A stretch of DNA of 13,238 nt from Anaerolineaceae bacterium UBA2274 (GCA_002347705.1 DDWY01000058.1:789-14026); one strand, 5' to 3'; counted from the stretch's first letter, positions 6,574 through 13,238 are shown. Made by a program: numbers and translations. The notes: generated by a model from the letters alone, not told the origin.

Positions 6574-6625
6574 GAGAAAGTGCAAAAATGACACAGCAAA
6601 AAACATTGCACTTTTGCACTTTCTC
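6574..6625. repeat. 14-bp inverted repeat downstream of hsdR
   Basis: GAGAAAGTGCAAAA (6574-6587) is perfectly complementary to TTTTGCACTTTCTC (6612-6625), with a 24-base loop that contains a further TTGCAC/GTGCAA alternative pairing. It lies 67 nt after the hsdR stop, in a 202-bp spacer that otherwise holds only a short TGATCAA direct repeat and the promoter of the next gene. No T-run follows on the + strand, so it is not a standard intrinsic terminator, although it may slow read-through. Confidence 0.7.
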
Positions 6626-6693
6626 CCCCTCTGTGATGTGACCAGCCCACGATTCAAATCTCCAACAATCCCTCACCAGGCTCAGGCAGGCGG

Positions 6694-6699
6694 TATAAT
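6694..6699 (+). promoter_or_regulatory. Putative -10 box for a near-leaderless PHP-domain gene
   Basis: A perfect TATAAT ends 9 nt before the ATG at 6709. Transcription would then start only a few bases before the start codon. No ribosome binding site is present, and no clear -35 box is seen. The same layout recurs at 8054. Confidence 0.5.
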
Positions 6700-6708
6700 C
6701 TTGCTATT

Positions 6709-7773
6709 ATGGAAGAACTGATCGTTGCGCTGCACATGCACACCGTCTATTCGGACGGAACCGGCACGCACGCCGAGCTGGCTGCCGCGGGTTTGAGGGC
6801 TGGCGTGGACGTGTTGATCGTGACGGATCACAACGTGCTGGTGAGCGACATCGAGGGCTACACGCAGGAAGGCAAACGCCGGCTGCTGCTGCTCTCGGGC
6901 GAAGAAGTGCACGACCGCACCTCCGCTGAGGGCGGCAATCACATGCTGATCTTTGGGCACAATCTTGAGCTCGCGCGCTTTGCCGCGAACCGGCAGCAGT
7001 TGATCGACCAGGCGCGCTCGGCTGGCGCAATAACGTTCCTGGCGCATCCTGTGGATGACGCCCTGACGCTTTTCCACGAAGAGTCTTTCAACTGGACGGA
7101 TTGGGATGTGAGGGGGTTCACGGGGATTGAATTGTGGAATCTGATGAGTGAGTTTAAGACCCGCTCGCAGACGCTGCCGAAGGCTGCCCTGCACGCTCTT
7201 TTTCCGGGGTTTATGATGCTCAGCCCTTTGGAAAGGACGCTGAAGCTGTGGGATGAGCTGCTGCTGACGCGCAGGCATCCGGTGGTGGCTGTGGCTGGGG
7301 TGGACGCGCACGCGCATACCTACCCGGCTGGCCCTTTCAGGGTGCAGGTTTACCCATACGAGACGCATTTTCGGGCGATCACGACCCACATCATCACGCC
7401 CAAAGCGCTCAGCGGGGAGATCAACTCGGACCGGCGGATGGTGTATGAAGCGCTGGCTGCGGGGCATTGTTTTTGCGCGAATGACCTGCCGCATCCGACC
7501 CGGGGGTTTCGGTTCACGTGCAACAATAATGACGGGACTTTTTGGATGGGGGATAGGGTGGGCGCGGATGCGGGGCTGACCTTCCAGGTGCGGGTGCCTC
7601 TGCGGGCGCACATACGGCTGCTGAAGGATGGGGAGGTGGTGCTTGAGGTGCGGGAGCGGGAGGTGTTGACGTACCTGACGAAGGAGCCCGGGATTTACCG
7701 CGCCGAGGTGTATATTGATTACCGCGGCCGGCATCGAGGCTGGATTTTCAGTAATCCGATTTATGCGGTGTAA
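6709..7773 (+). CDS. PHP-domain metallohydrolase, CehA/McbA family
   Basis: This is a cytoplasmic metal-dependent hydrolase of the polymerase-and-histidinol-phosphatase fold, probably a phosphoesterase; the substrate cannot be told from sequence. The metal-binding motifs appear in order: H9-M-H11 with D16 (HMHTVYSDG), D40-H41 (VTDHN), E65/E66 with H68 (GEEVH), H113 (AHPVDD), and D199-A-H201 (GVDAHAH). The C-terminal 80 residues look like a beta-rich appendage (IRLLKDGEVV ... GIYRAEVYIDYRGRHRGWIF, SNPIYA), which is typical of the CehA/McbA group. The length of 354 residues is normal. It starts at ATG 6709, just after a TATAAT box and without a Shine-Dalgarno, and appears to be a single-gene unit. 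The gene is GC-rich compared with the RM locus. A long antisense frame over it is a composition shadow. Confidence 0.92.
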   Translation: MEELIVALHMHTVYSDGTGTHAELAAAGLRAGVDVLIVTDHNVLVSDIEGYTQEGKRRLLLLSGEEVHDRTSAEGGNHMLIFGHNLELARFAANRQQLIDQARSAGAITFLAHPVDDALTLFHEESFNWTDWDVRGFTGIELWNLMSEFKTRSQTLPKAALHALFPGFMMLSPLERTLKLWDELLLTRRHPVVAVAGVDAHAHTYPAGPFRVQVYPYETHFRAITTHIITPKALSGEINSDRRMVYEALAAGHCFCANDLPHPTRGFRFTCNNNDGTFWMGDRVGADAGLTFQVRVPLRAHIRLLKDGEVVLEVREREVLTYLTKEPGIYRAEVYIDYRGRHRGWIFSNPIYAV

Positions 7774-7782
7774 ATCTTTGAT

Positions 7783-8012
7783 CTGTCACATCGTGCCCTT
7801 TGGGTATTGCGAACTTCTTTTGTGACACGTAGTGTGCTATTTCGCAAGCAATCTAAATTGCCGGGGAACCAGAAGCGTGAATGTAGCAGGATCTCAGTCA
7901 AAATTCGCGCAGTGCTGTGAACCGCTCACACTGCTTGATAATAAACAGTTTAGATTGCTTCGTTCCTCGCAATGACAGAAACTTGCAATCCCCAGTGGGC
8001 ACGATGTGACAG
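7783..8012. mobile_element. MITE-like element with terminal inverted repeats
   Basis: CTGTCACATCGTGCCC (7783-7798) is perfectly inverted at 7997-8012. The match extends inward to 28 bp with about three mismatches (TTTGGGTATTGC against ACTGGGGATTGC). Inside, a second inverted pair, AAGCAATCTAAA (7846-7857) and TTTAGATTGCTT (7949-7960), is followed by CGTTCCTCGCAATGAC. That sequence belongs to the GTCATTGCGAGGAACGAAGC repeat type that I recall as widely scattered in bacterial genomes. There is no coding capacity of its own. No convincing target-site duplication is visible; TAAATC occurs near both ends (7771-7776 and 8015-8020), but not flush with them. It fills nearly all of the 292-bp gap between the PHP gene and fhaA. 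Confidence 0.75.
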
Positions 8013-8053
8013 AATAAATCGCACAGGCAAACCAGAGCCTGGTAGTTCGTTGG

Positions 8054-8059
8054 TATAAT
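8054..8059 (+). promoter_or_regulatory. Putative extended -10 box for the fhaA operon
   Basis: TGGTATAAT carries the TGn extension plus a perfect TATAAT. The GTG start codon at 8066 lies at the expected transcription start, which suggests a leaderless mRNA. It is 42 bp downstream of the MITE-like element. No clear -35 box is seen. Confidence 0.55.
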
Positions 8060-8065
8060 TTTAGC

Positions 8066-8842
8066 GTGGCTGCCATGCATAATTTTTTAGCGTTGATCGA
8101 AAGCAAAATTCAAGCCCTGCTCGAAGGGACTATGGACCGGCTGCTGTACCCCGGCGCCGCGTCGTCGCTGAGCGGCCAGCTGGTGCGGATCATTGATGAG
8201 AAGATCCAGGCTCAGACGGACACGAGGGAAAAATTCGTGCCGGATTTGATCACACTGCATGTGTCGCCGGAAAAGTGGGATGCCTGGCAGGAAGCCATGC
8301 CCATCCTGAACCAGGTTGCCAGCGAGGTGGAAGCGAACTGGCTTGAACAGGGCTATCAATTCAGAGTGCCGCTGCGCATCCAGCTGGCGCAGAATCCCAG
8401 CCTGGCGGTGGACGCGATTGAAGTATCGATGGCTCTCACGCTCCCCTCCTCCGCCACCTCAAAAACTGAACTGCAAATCCTGGCTCCGGAAGCTTCGGTG
8501 GAACCCATCAAACCTGAGCGTGCCTATTTCATCATTAACGGCAAGGAGCAGGTTTATCTAAACCAGACGATTGTCAAGATCGGACGCAGGAGCAGCAGTG
8601 ATATCCAGCTTGATGACCCGATGATCTCGCGGGATCACCTGCTGTTGAGGGCACAACATGGGCATTATTTGCTCTTTGATCTCAGCTCGACTGGTGGGAC
8701 CTTCGTCAATAATCAGCCGGTGAAAACTGCTACGCTCAAGCCTGGGGATGTGATTCGGATTGGCAAAACACTCCTGATTTATAACCAGGACGTGCCGGGA
8801 ACGGGGTTAAATCCGACCACAATAATAGCCACAAAGGAGTGA
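8066..8842 (+). CDS. fhaA: FhaA-like protein: DUF3662 domain plus C-terminal FHA domain
   Basis: This is a cytoplasmic phosphothreonine-binding adaptor. In actinobacteria FhaA binds phosphorylated partners in cell-wall control. Residues 4-125 fit the FhaA N-terminal domain (DUF3662): FLALIESKIQALLEG, SGQLVRIIDEKIQ, REKFVPDLITLHVSPEKWD, and GYQFRVPLRIQL. A proline/serine-rich linker precedes the FHA domain, which starts at about residue 153. It contains G173-R174 and S188-R-D-H191, the phosphopeptide-binding residues. The usual STNGT motif reads STGGT, so the conserved asparagine is replaced by glycine. The start is GTG 8066, which suits a leaderless transcript; ATG 8075 is an alternative that would remove three residues. 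It is the first gene of a four-gene operon, and fhaB begins one base after its stop. The kinase and phosphatase partners expected from actinobacteria are not in the window. Confidence 0.88.
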   Translation: MAAMHNFLALIESKIQALLEGTMDRLLYPGAASSLSGQLVRIIDEKIQAQTDTREKFVPDLITLHVSPEKWDAWQEAMPILNQVASEVEANWLEQGYQFRVPLRIQLAQNPSLAVDAIEVSMALTLPSSATSKTELQILAPEASVEPIKPERAYFIINGKEQVYLNQTIVKIGRRSSSDIQLDDPMISRDHLLLRAQHGHYLLFDLSSTGGTFVNNQPVKTATLKPGDVIRIGKTLLIYNQDVPGTGLNPTTIIATKE

Positions 8843-8843
8843 A

Positions 8844-9293
8844 ATGTCTGCCACAGTTGGTCTGATCCTGCGTGTAATATTTCTTGCTTTTCTTTATGGG
8901 TTTTTAGCGCTCGCGATGTGGATGTTGTGGCGCAGCGTGGTCTCGACACAAGTTCACAAGGGAAATCTGGCGATCCCCGGCCTTACACTATCGACAAAAT
9001 TCGGCTTGGAACCGAAGGCGCAGACCTTTGCCGGCACCGAAGTGTTGATTGGTCGGAGCCTGGATTGTGACTTTATTTTGGAGGATTCGACGGTTTCTTC
9101 CAGGCACGCGCGTTTGTTTTACAACCTGAACCAATGGTGGTTCGAGGATCTTAAGTCGACCAATGGTTCTTATCTGGATGGGATCCGGGTTGAGGAACCG
9201 ATTGTTGTGAAAGATAACGACGAATTTTATTGCGGTGACGCAATTTTTAGCATTTCCATCAAACCAATTGAACAAGAAGAGAGGCGAAAATGA
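8844..9293 (+). CDS. fhaB: FhaB-like membrane-anchored FHA protein
   Basis: This protein has 149 residues. One N-terminal membrane segment (about residues 5-27, VGLILRVIFLAFLYGFLALA and on) is followed by a short linker and a canonical FHA domain: IGR, SSRH and STNGS are all intact. This is the architecture of mycobacterial FhaB/FipA, which links Ser/Thr kinase signalling to divisome and elongation complexes. ATG 8844 has a strong ribosome binding site, AAAGGAG at 8833-8839, lying inside the end of fhaA. The stop overlaps the mtnP start (ATGA at 9290-9293), so translation is probably coupled. Unlike FhaA next door, all phosphothreonine-binding residues are kept, so this is the more certain phosphopeptide reader of the two. 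Confidence 0.88.
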   Translation: MSATVGLILRVIFLAFLYGFLALAMWMLWRSVVSTQVHKGNLAIPGLTLSTKFGLEPKAQTFAGTEVLIGRSLDCDFILEDSTVSSRHARLFYNLNQWWFEDLKSTNGSYLDGIRVEEPIVVKDNDEFYCGDAIFSISIKPIEQEERRK

Positions 9294-10165
9294 CAGAAGA
9301 GTTTGCATTTGGAATCATCGGAGGGTCAGGACTATATGGCTTTAGTGGATTAGAGAATGTGGAAAGCGTTGAAGTGGACACGCCTTTCGGCAAGCCATCC
9401 TCACCGATCGTGATCGGCGAAGTGAAGGGCAAAAAGCTGGCTTTTCTGGCACGCCACGGATATGGACATGTCCTTTTACCTTCTGAAGTGAACTACCGCG
9501 CAAACATCTATGCTTTTAAAGAACTGGGCATCAGCAAGATCATCAGCGTCAGCGCCGTGGGCTCCCTGAGGGCGGATTACGCACCGGGACACATCGTAGT
9601 GCCAGACCAGATCTTTGACTTCACCAAAGACCGAAAACGCAGTTTCTTTGGCGATGGGATTGTCGCCCACATCAGCACTGCTGAGCCATTCTGCCCCAAA
9701 TTGAGCGCGCAGCTGTTGAAAGCGCTGCAGGAGCAGGATGTGGTGGTGCACAATGGCGGCACTTATATCACGATTGAAGGCCCGCGCTTCTCCACGCGGG
9801 GTGAGTCAAATACCTTCCGGTCGTGGGGTATGTCTTTGGTGGGGATGACTGCCTCTCCGGAGGTTTTCCTCGCTCGCGAAGCGGAAATCTGCTATGCCAC
9901 GATGGCGCATGTGACAGATTACGATTGTTGGCACGTTTCAGAGGAACCGGTAACGGTGGAAATGGTGATCAATACGCTCAACCATAATACCAGTGTGGCA
10001 CAAAACACGCTGATCCGTCTGGTTGATTTGCTGGCAGAGGATGATGGTGCTGTCTCCTGCGAGTGTGGTGACGCCCTCAAAAACGCTATCATGACCAACC
10101 CAGCCAAGATCAACCCAGAAACAAAATCCAAACTGCACCTGCTGGTCGATAAGTACTTAGGATAA
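9290..10165 (+). CDS. mtnP: S-methyl-5'-thioadenosine phosphorylase
   Basis: This enzyme cleaves methylthioadenosine with phosphate to adenine and 5-methylthioribose 1-phosphate, in methionine and polyamine salvage in the cytoplasm. The full-length protein has 291 residues. Family motifs are GIIGGSGLYGF at the N-terminus, DTPFGKPSSPI, RHGYGH with NYRANIYAF, ISVSAVGSLR, and IEGPRFSTRGES. The adenine-binding segment is VTDYDCWH, with D210 and D212, which favours 6-aminopurines over the 6-oxopurines of plain purine nucleoside phosphorylases. The closely related methylthioinosine phosphorylase is a less likely alternative. The start ATG 9290 overlaps the fhaB stop, and GAGAGG at 9279-9284 serves as ribosome binding site. 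Its place between fhaB and the SEDS/PBP gene is where actinobacteria carry the phosphatase gene pstP; no functional link is evident. Confidence 0.95.
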   Translation: MTEEFAFGIIGGSGLYGFSGLENVESVEVDTPFGKPSSPIVIGEVKGKKLAFLARHGYGHVLLPSEVNYRANIYAFKELGISKIISVSAVGSLRADYAPGHIVVPDQIFDFTKDRKRSFFGDGIVAHISTAEPFCPKLSAQLLKALQEQDVVVHNGGTYITIEGPRFSTRGESNTFRSWGMSLVGMTASPEVFLAREAEICYATMAHVTDYDCWHVSEEPVTVEMVINTLNHNTSVAQNTLIRLVDLLAEDDGAVSCECGDALKNAIMTNPAKINPETKSKLHLLVDKYLG

Positions 10166-10167
10166 TT

Positions 10168-12780
10168 TTGTCTGCTAAAGCCGCTGCCCGATTGCATTCC
10201 AAACAGCCCAAACTGCTCGCGCTGGCGGTGTTGTTTCTGTTTTTCCAAACCGCTGCCCTTTCGCTGGCGAATGGAACACGCCTGCACTCTGAAACCCTGC
10301 AGCCGGACTGGCTGGTTTTTGTGCCGTTTTTTGTCTGGTTGGGCGGCATTCTGCTGCTTCATAAAGCAGTAAAGCGCAAACTGCCTAACCGTGATCCCTG
10401 GATCTTCCCAACTTTCGCGGCTTTGGTTGGCTGGGGTTTACTGACTGTTTGGCGATTGTCCCCGAGCCTGGGGCAGAAGCAGCTTGGCTGGTTCCTGGTG
10501 GGTTGTGTTTTGTTTTGGCTGGGCCTCAACACCAGGCGCCTGAGCCGTTTGTTGAAACGCTACAAATATGTATGGCTGCTGATCGGTTTGCTGCTGATCG
10601 GGCTGACTTTCCTTGTTGGGGTAAATCCAACCGGGGCAGGTCCGCAGTTGTGGCTGGAAGCCTTTGGGTTTTACTTCCAGCCCTCTGAGCCGCTCAAGCT
10701 CTTGATGATTGTTTACCTGGCGGCCTTTTTCGCAGACCAGATCAAACCGAACATCACGCTGCTGGGCTCAGTATTTCCTACCCTAATTGTGACAGCCATG
10801 GCGGGATTATTGCTGATAGGTCAGAGGGATCTCGGCACTGCCAGTTTATTTGTCTGCCTTTACGCACTGATGCTGACGGTGACCACGCAAAAGCGGCGCT
10901 TTTTGTGGTTAATTCCCCTGGCTGGCATCGCAGCCGGATTGGTCGGCTACTTTGTGTTTGATGTCGTCAGAGCGCGGATAGATATCTGGCTAGACCCCTG
11001 GGCGCAGGCATCAGGAAACGCTTACCAACTGGTGCAAGCCCAAATCGCGATCGCAGCAGGCGGACTGGCAGGAACAGGCCCTGGCCTGGGCAGTCCACTG
11101 TTCATCCCTGTGGCAGTCTCAGATTTCATCTTTCCGGCAATTGCCGAAGAAACGGGCTTGCTGGGCAGCTCGGCATTGATCCTCCTGATGATGATATTGG
11201 TTGTGCGCGGCATAAGTATCGCCCAGGCAACCAAGACGACTTTTGGCCGCTATCTGGCCTTTGGCATAGCAGCATATCTTGGGCTGCAAACCTTCTTCAT
11301 TGTCGCCGGGAATTTGGGATTGATGCCATTGACCGGCGTGACCTTCCCATTTCTTTCTTACGGCGGCTCGTCGCTTGTAACAAATCTGATCGCGGTTATG
11401 CTGCTGCTCAAAATCAGTTCTGAACAGGCGGCTGAACCGCTGCCCGAACCCGTTCGCCGTCCCTATCGCTGGGTAGCGGCCATCTTCCTCATCTTGTTCA
11501 GCTTGCTCATCGCTGCCAGCAGTTGGCTGGCGATCTTCCAGCAGAAGGAGCTTCTGGCAAAGCCCGAAAACCCACGCTGGGCGGTTTATGACCGCTATTC
11601 CCCAAGGGGCAAGATCCTGAGCCAATCGGGAAAGGAGCTGGCAATTACAACGGGCGAAATCGGCAATTATAAACGCGAAGTTTTGATACCCTCCTTGAGC
11701 AATACGATTGGTTATACGAGCGGTTTGTATGGGCAGGATGGCTTGGAATTGAGCCAATATGAATGGCTGAGAGGATATTCAGGAACAAGCTATGACACGC
11801 TCTGGAAGTATCAATTGTTCTACAATCAACCACCTCCGGGGGTGGACATCAAACTGAACATCAATGTTTCCCTGCAAACGACTGCGGATGCCCTGCTGGG
11901 TGATGAGAAAGGCGCAATTGTGCTATTAAACGCCAGCACGGGTGAAATCTACGCCCTGGCTTCGCACCCCTACTTTGATGCGAACACCCTCACAGAAAAC
12001 TGGGAGCAACTGCGCCAGGATGCGGATGCTCCGATGGTCAACCGAACGACCCAGGCGGCTTACCCCTTGGGAACCTTGGTAAACAGCCTGGGACTTGCCA
12101 CTTATTACAACCAACCCCAATCCGCTGCAGATGTGCTGCCAAAAGTAGCCAGTGGAGAGGATGAGTTTTGCCAGGCAGCCAGCGATGCTTTTGGTGAAGA
12201 ATTGGGTGGTTACCAGGGCGGCTGCGAAGCCGCGGCATTGGCATTGGTCCAAAACCTGGATCCAGTCGTATTCCTGGACCAATTGGAAGCGTTCGGACTG
12301 TTTGACGCGCCAGATTTTTCCTTGCGCACCATAGAGCCTGACGCAAAACCAGACCCAGCTATCTTTGTAACCAAGCCCCTGAGCGTGCTTGAAACTCGGG
12401 TAACGCCTCTTCAGATGGCATTGGTCGCGGCAAGTATCACCAATGATGGCTTGCTTCCCTCTCCACGATTGCGAAATACATATCTTTCAGAAGATGGTCA
12501 ATGGACGCCCTTCAGGGAAGGTGTTCTTCCAGTTCGGGTGATTGAATCGGGGGCAATGGATCGCGTGCGAGCAAGTCTGATTGGAAATGATGAGGCTTTT
12601 TGGTTTCAAAGCGGACACGCCCTAACCCGGGACGGCCAAATTCTGACTTGGTACATTGGCGGAACCACGGAGGATTGGGTTGCCACACCTTTGGCGATCG
12701 CCGTGGCAATAGAATCAAACGATCCTGGCCTTGCGCAAACAATCGGGAGCAGTCTGTTGAGTTTATTCGGAACTGAATAA
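10168..12780 (+). CDS. SEDS glycosyltransferase (RodA/FtsW family) fused to a degenerate PbpA-like transpeptidase domain
   Basis: SEDS proteins polymerise peptidoglycan glycan strands from lipid II at the membrane and normally pair with a separate class B PBP. Here both are in one 870-residue chain. Residues 1 to about 420 are the SEDS domain with about ten membrane segments: QPSEPLKL (171 on), QRDLGTA, SDFIF with D319 (equivalent to the catalytic Asp of E. coli FtsW HTDFIF), and PFLSYGGSS. A further membrane segment (435-456) leads to a PbpA-like periplasmic part: SPRGKIL, TIGYTSGLYGQDGLE, GAIVLLNASTGEIYALAS (from 582), and VTPLQMALVAASITN. The active-site motifs are lost: SxxK is T636-L-V-N639 (in AYPLGTLVN), SxN is G685-C-E, and KTG is Q814-S-G. 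The start is TTG 10168 with AGGA at 10159-10162, 2 nt after mtnP. The gene resembles rodA-pbpA of the actinobacterial fha cluster. Confidence 0.93.
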   Translation: MSAKAAARLHSKQPKLLALAVLFLFFQTAALSLANGTRLHSETLQPDWLVFVPFFVWLGGILLLHKAVKRKLPNRDPWIFPTFAALVGWGLLTVWRLSPSLGQKQLGWFLVGCVLFWLGLNTRRLSRLLKRYKYVWLLIGLLLIGLTFLVGVNPTGAGPQLWLEAFGFYFQPSEPLKLLMIVYLAAFFADQIKPNITLLGSVFPTLIVTAMAGLLLIGQRDLGTASLFVCLYALMLTVTTQKRRFLWLIPLAGIAAGLVGYFVFDVVRARIDIWLDPWAQASGNAYQLVQAQIAIAAGGLAGTGPGLGSPLFIPVAVSDFIFPAIAEETGLLGSSALILLMMILVVRGISIAQATKTTFGRYLAFGIAAYLGLQTFFIVAGNLGLMPLTGVTFPFLSYGGSSLVTNLIAVMLLLKISSEQAAEPLPEPVRRPYRWVAAIFLILFSLLIAASSWLAIFQQKELLAKPENPRWAVYDRYSPRGKILSQSGKELAITTGEIGNYKREVLIPSLSNTIGYTSGLYGQDGLELSQYEWLRGYSGTSYDTLWKYQLFYNQPPPGVDIKLNINVSLQTTADALLGDEKGAIVLLNASTGEIYALASHPYFDANTLTENWEQLRQDADAPMVNRTTQAAYPLGTLVNSLGLATYYNQPQSAADVLPKVASGEDEFCQAASDAFGEELGGYQGGCEAAALALVQNLDPVVFLDQLEAFGLFDAPDFSLRTIEPDAKPDPAIFVTKPLSVLETRVTPLQMALVAASITNDGLLPSPRLRNTYLSEDGQWTPFREGVLPVRVIESGAMDRVRASLIGNDEAFWFQSGHALTRDGQILTWYIGGTTEDWVATPLAIAVAIESNDPGLAQTIGSSLLSLFGTE

Positions 12781-12840
12781 GGTTGAAGCCTACGTGGGCA
12801 AGAGGTTTGCCTCAGATAGCGTAAAACGGAACACACATTG

Positions 12841-12911
12841 CCAAGGAATAGGCAGATCTAATCCCTACGTGCCGGTATCCAAGCCAAGGAATAGGCAGGC
12901 CTATTCCCTAC
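12841..12911 (-). repeat. Second REP-like family, two copies
   Basis: CCAAGGAATAGGCAG occurs twice (12841 and 12884 on). In the second copy GGAATAGGC (12888-12896) is inverted as GCCTATTCC (12899-12907), with two bases between, and CTAC follows. On the minus strand this reads GTAG followed by a GC-to-AT mixed stem. The first copy ends in ATCCCTACG and has a less perfect stem. The GTAG head is shared with the repeats at 1630-3258, but the stem differs. Confidence 0.75.
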
Positions 12912-12990
12912 GACTGGAGTTTCTCATTTTAGTGCCTTGAAAACAGCTTCCCAACGAGAGAATATTCAAAAAATATCGGAAAATGTAATC

Positions 12991-13051
12991 GTAGGATGGG
13001 TCGTCGTCATGGAATCCATACCAACCTGCGCCTCGCGATAGCCAACCCACC
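12991..13051. repeat. Imperfect palindromic repeat with GTAG head
   Basis: GTAGGATGGGT (12991-13001) is loosely inverted by AACCCACC (13044-13051), with GTAG again at 13056-13059. The pairing is imperfect, so this is offered as a possible dispersed repeat only. Confidence 0.4.
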
Positions 13052-13238
13052 GAATGTAGTAATTGGCATTCTGAGATTCTTTTGCGAAGAATCTGATTAT
13101 TAGTGACCAGAATATGATGCCAAGACCCACCCCCTTTATCCCCCTCCCTCGACGAAGTGCCCGTCAGGGTAGGGGATCAGGAAAAGCCCTGCCTCAGGGT
13201 CATTCGTTATCTGTTATTGCGACTGCTTGCGTACAGAG

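Larger units (their letters stand above)
12781..13238. other. Non-coding 3' tail with small repeats
   Basis: No reading frame in these 458 bp looks like a gene. The stretch holds the repeats at 12841-12911 and 12991-13051, a pyrimidine-rich stretch around 13128-13150 (CCCCCTTTATCCCCCTCCC), and a small hairpin CCCTG-CCT-CAGGG at 13187-13199. No T-rich intrinsic terminator is visible after the SEDS/PBP gene. The nearest hairpin (GGCAA-GAGGT-TTGCC, 12797-12811) lacks a T-run. Confidence 0.7.

Noticed and set aside
6640..6680. tRNA-like segment (GATTCAAATC followed by CCTCACCA)
   Set aside because: The bases around the T-loop-like sequence do not pair, and no acceptor, D or anticodon stems can be built on either strand.
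6682..7734. 350-codon ORF on the minus strand over the PHP gene
   Set aside because: It is a composition shadow of a GC-rich gene. The protein is a low-complexity His/Arg/Pro mixture with no domain, while the + strand has complete PHP motifs.
12797..12811. Terminator after the SEDS/PBP gene
   Set aside because: It has a 5-bp stem only and no following T-run.

Overview
The window looks like a chromosomal segment of a member of the Chloroflexota, most likely class Anaerolineae. This is an inference from three things: the fhaA-fhaB-(mtnP)-RodA/PbpA gene order, the style of the proteins, and the abundance of GTAGGGGC-type palindromic repeats. No rRNA or other phylogenetic marker is present. All convincing genes lie on the + strand. 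GC content is visibly lower in the first two genes (about 1-1561) than in hsdR and everything after it.

Region 1 (1-6506) is a type I restriction-modification locus. It begins inside hsdS; the 5' half of hsdS, and presumably hsdM, lie outside. An unrecognised gene of about 312 codons follows hsdS after 4 nt. The operon is then interrupted by about 940 bp of REP-like repeats and a REP-associated tyrosine transposase (RAYT) gene. That gene carries 150 bp of the same repeat type, in frame, inside its own coding sequence. hsdR follows, but its reading frame is broken by one extra G in a G5 run at 4954-4958. As sequenced, the locus would therefore make a nuclease-plus-half-motor fragment rather than a full HsdR, unless this is a sequencing error or the frame is rescued.

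Region 2 (6507-8065) has a spacer with a 14-bp inverted repeat, a CehA/McbA-type PHP metallohydrolase gene that looks almost leaderless, and a 230-bp MITE-like element with 28-bp imperfect terminal inverted repeats just upstream of the next promoter.

Region 3 (8066-12780) is a tight operon: an FhaA-like protein (DUF3662 plus FHA), an FhaB-like protein (one membrane segment plus FHA), methylthioadenosine phosphorylase (mtnP), and an 870-residue fusion of a SEDS glycosyltransferase (RodA/FtsW family) to a PbpA-like transpeptidase domain. It resembles the actinobacterial fhaA-fhaB-pstP-rodA-pbpA-pknA-pknB cell-envelope cluster, with mtnP where pstP would be. In the fusion the SEDS catalytic aspartate is kept, but all three transpeptidase motifs (SxxK, SxN, KTG) are replaced. 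It therefore looks like a polymerase tethered to a dead PBP.

Region 4 (12781-13238) is non-coding and holds further small palindromic repeats. One of them shares the GTAG head of the RAYT-linked repeats but has a different stem.

The most interesting points are the SEDS-pseudo-PBP fusion, the RAYT gene invaded by its own repeat type, and the three-module half-site array next to it.
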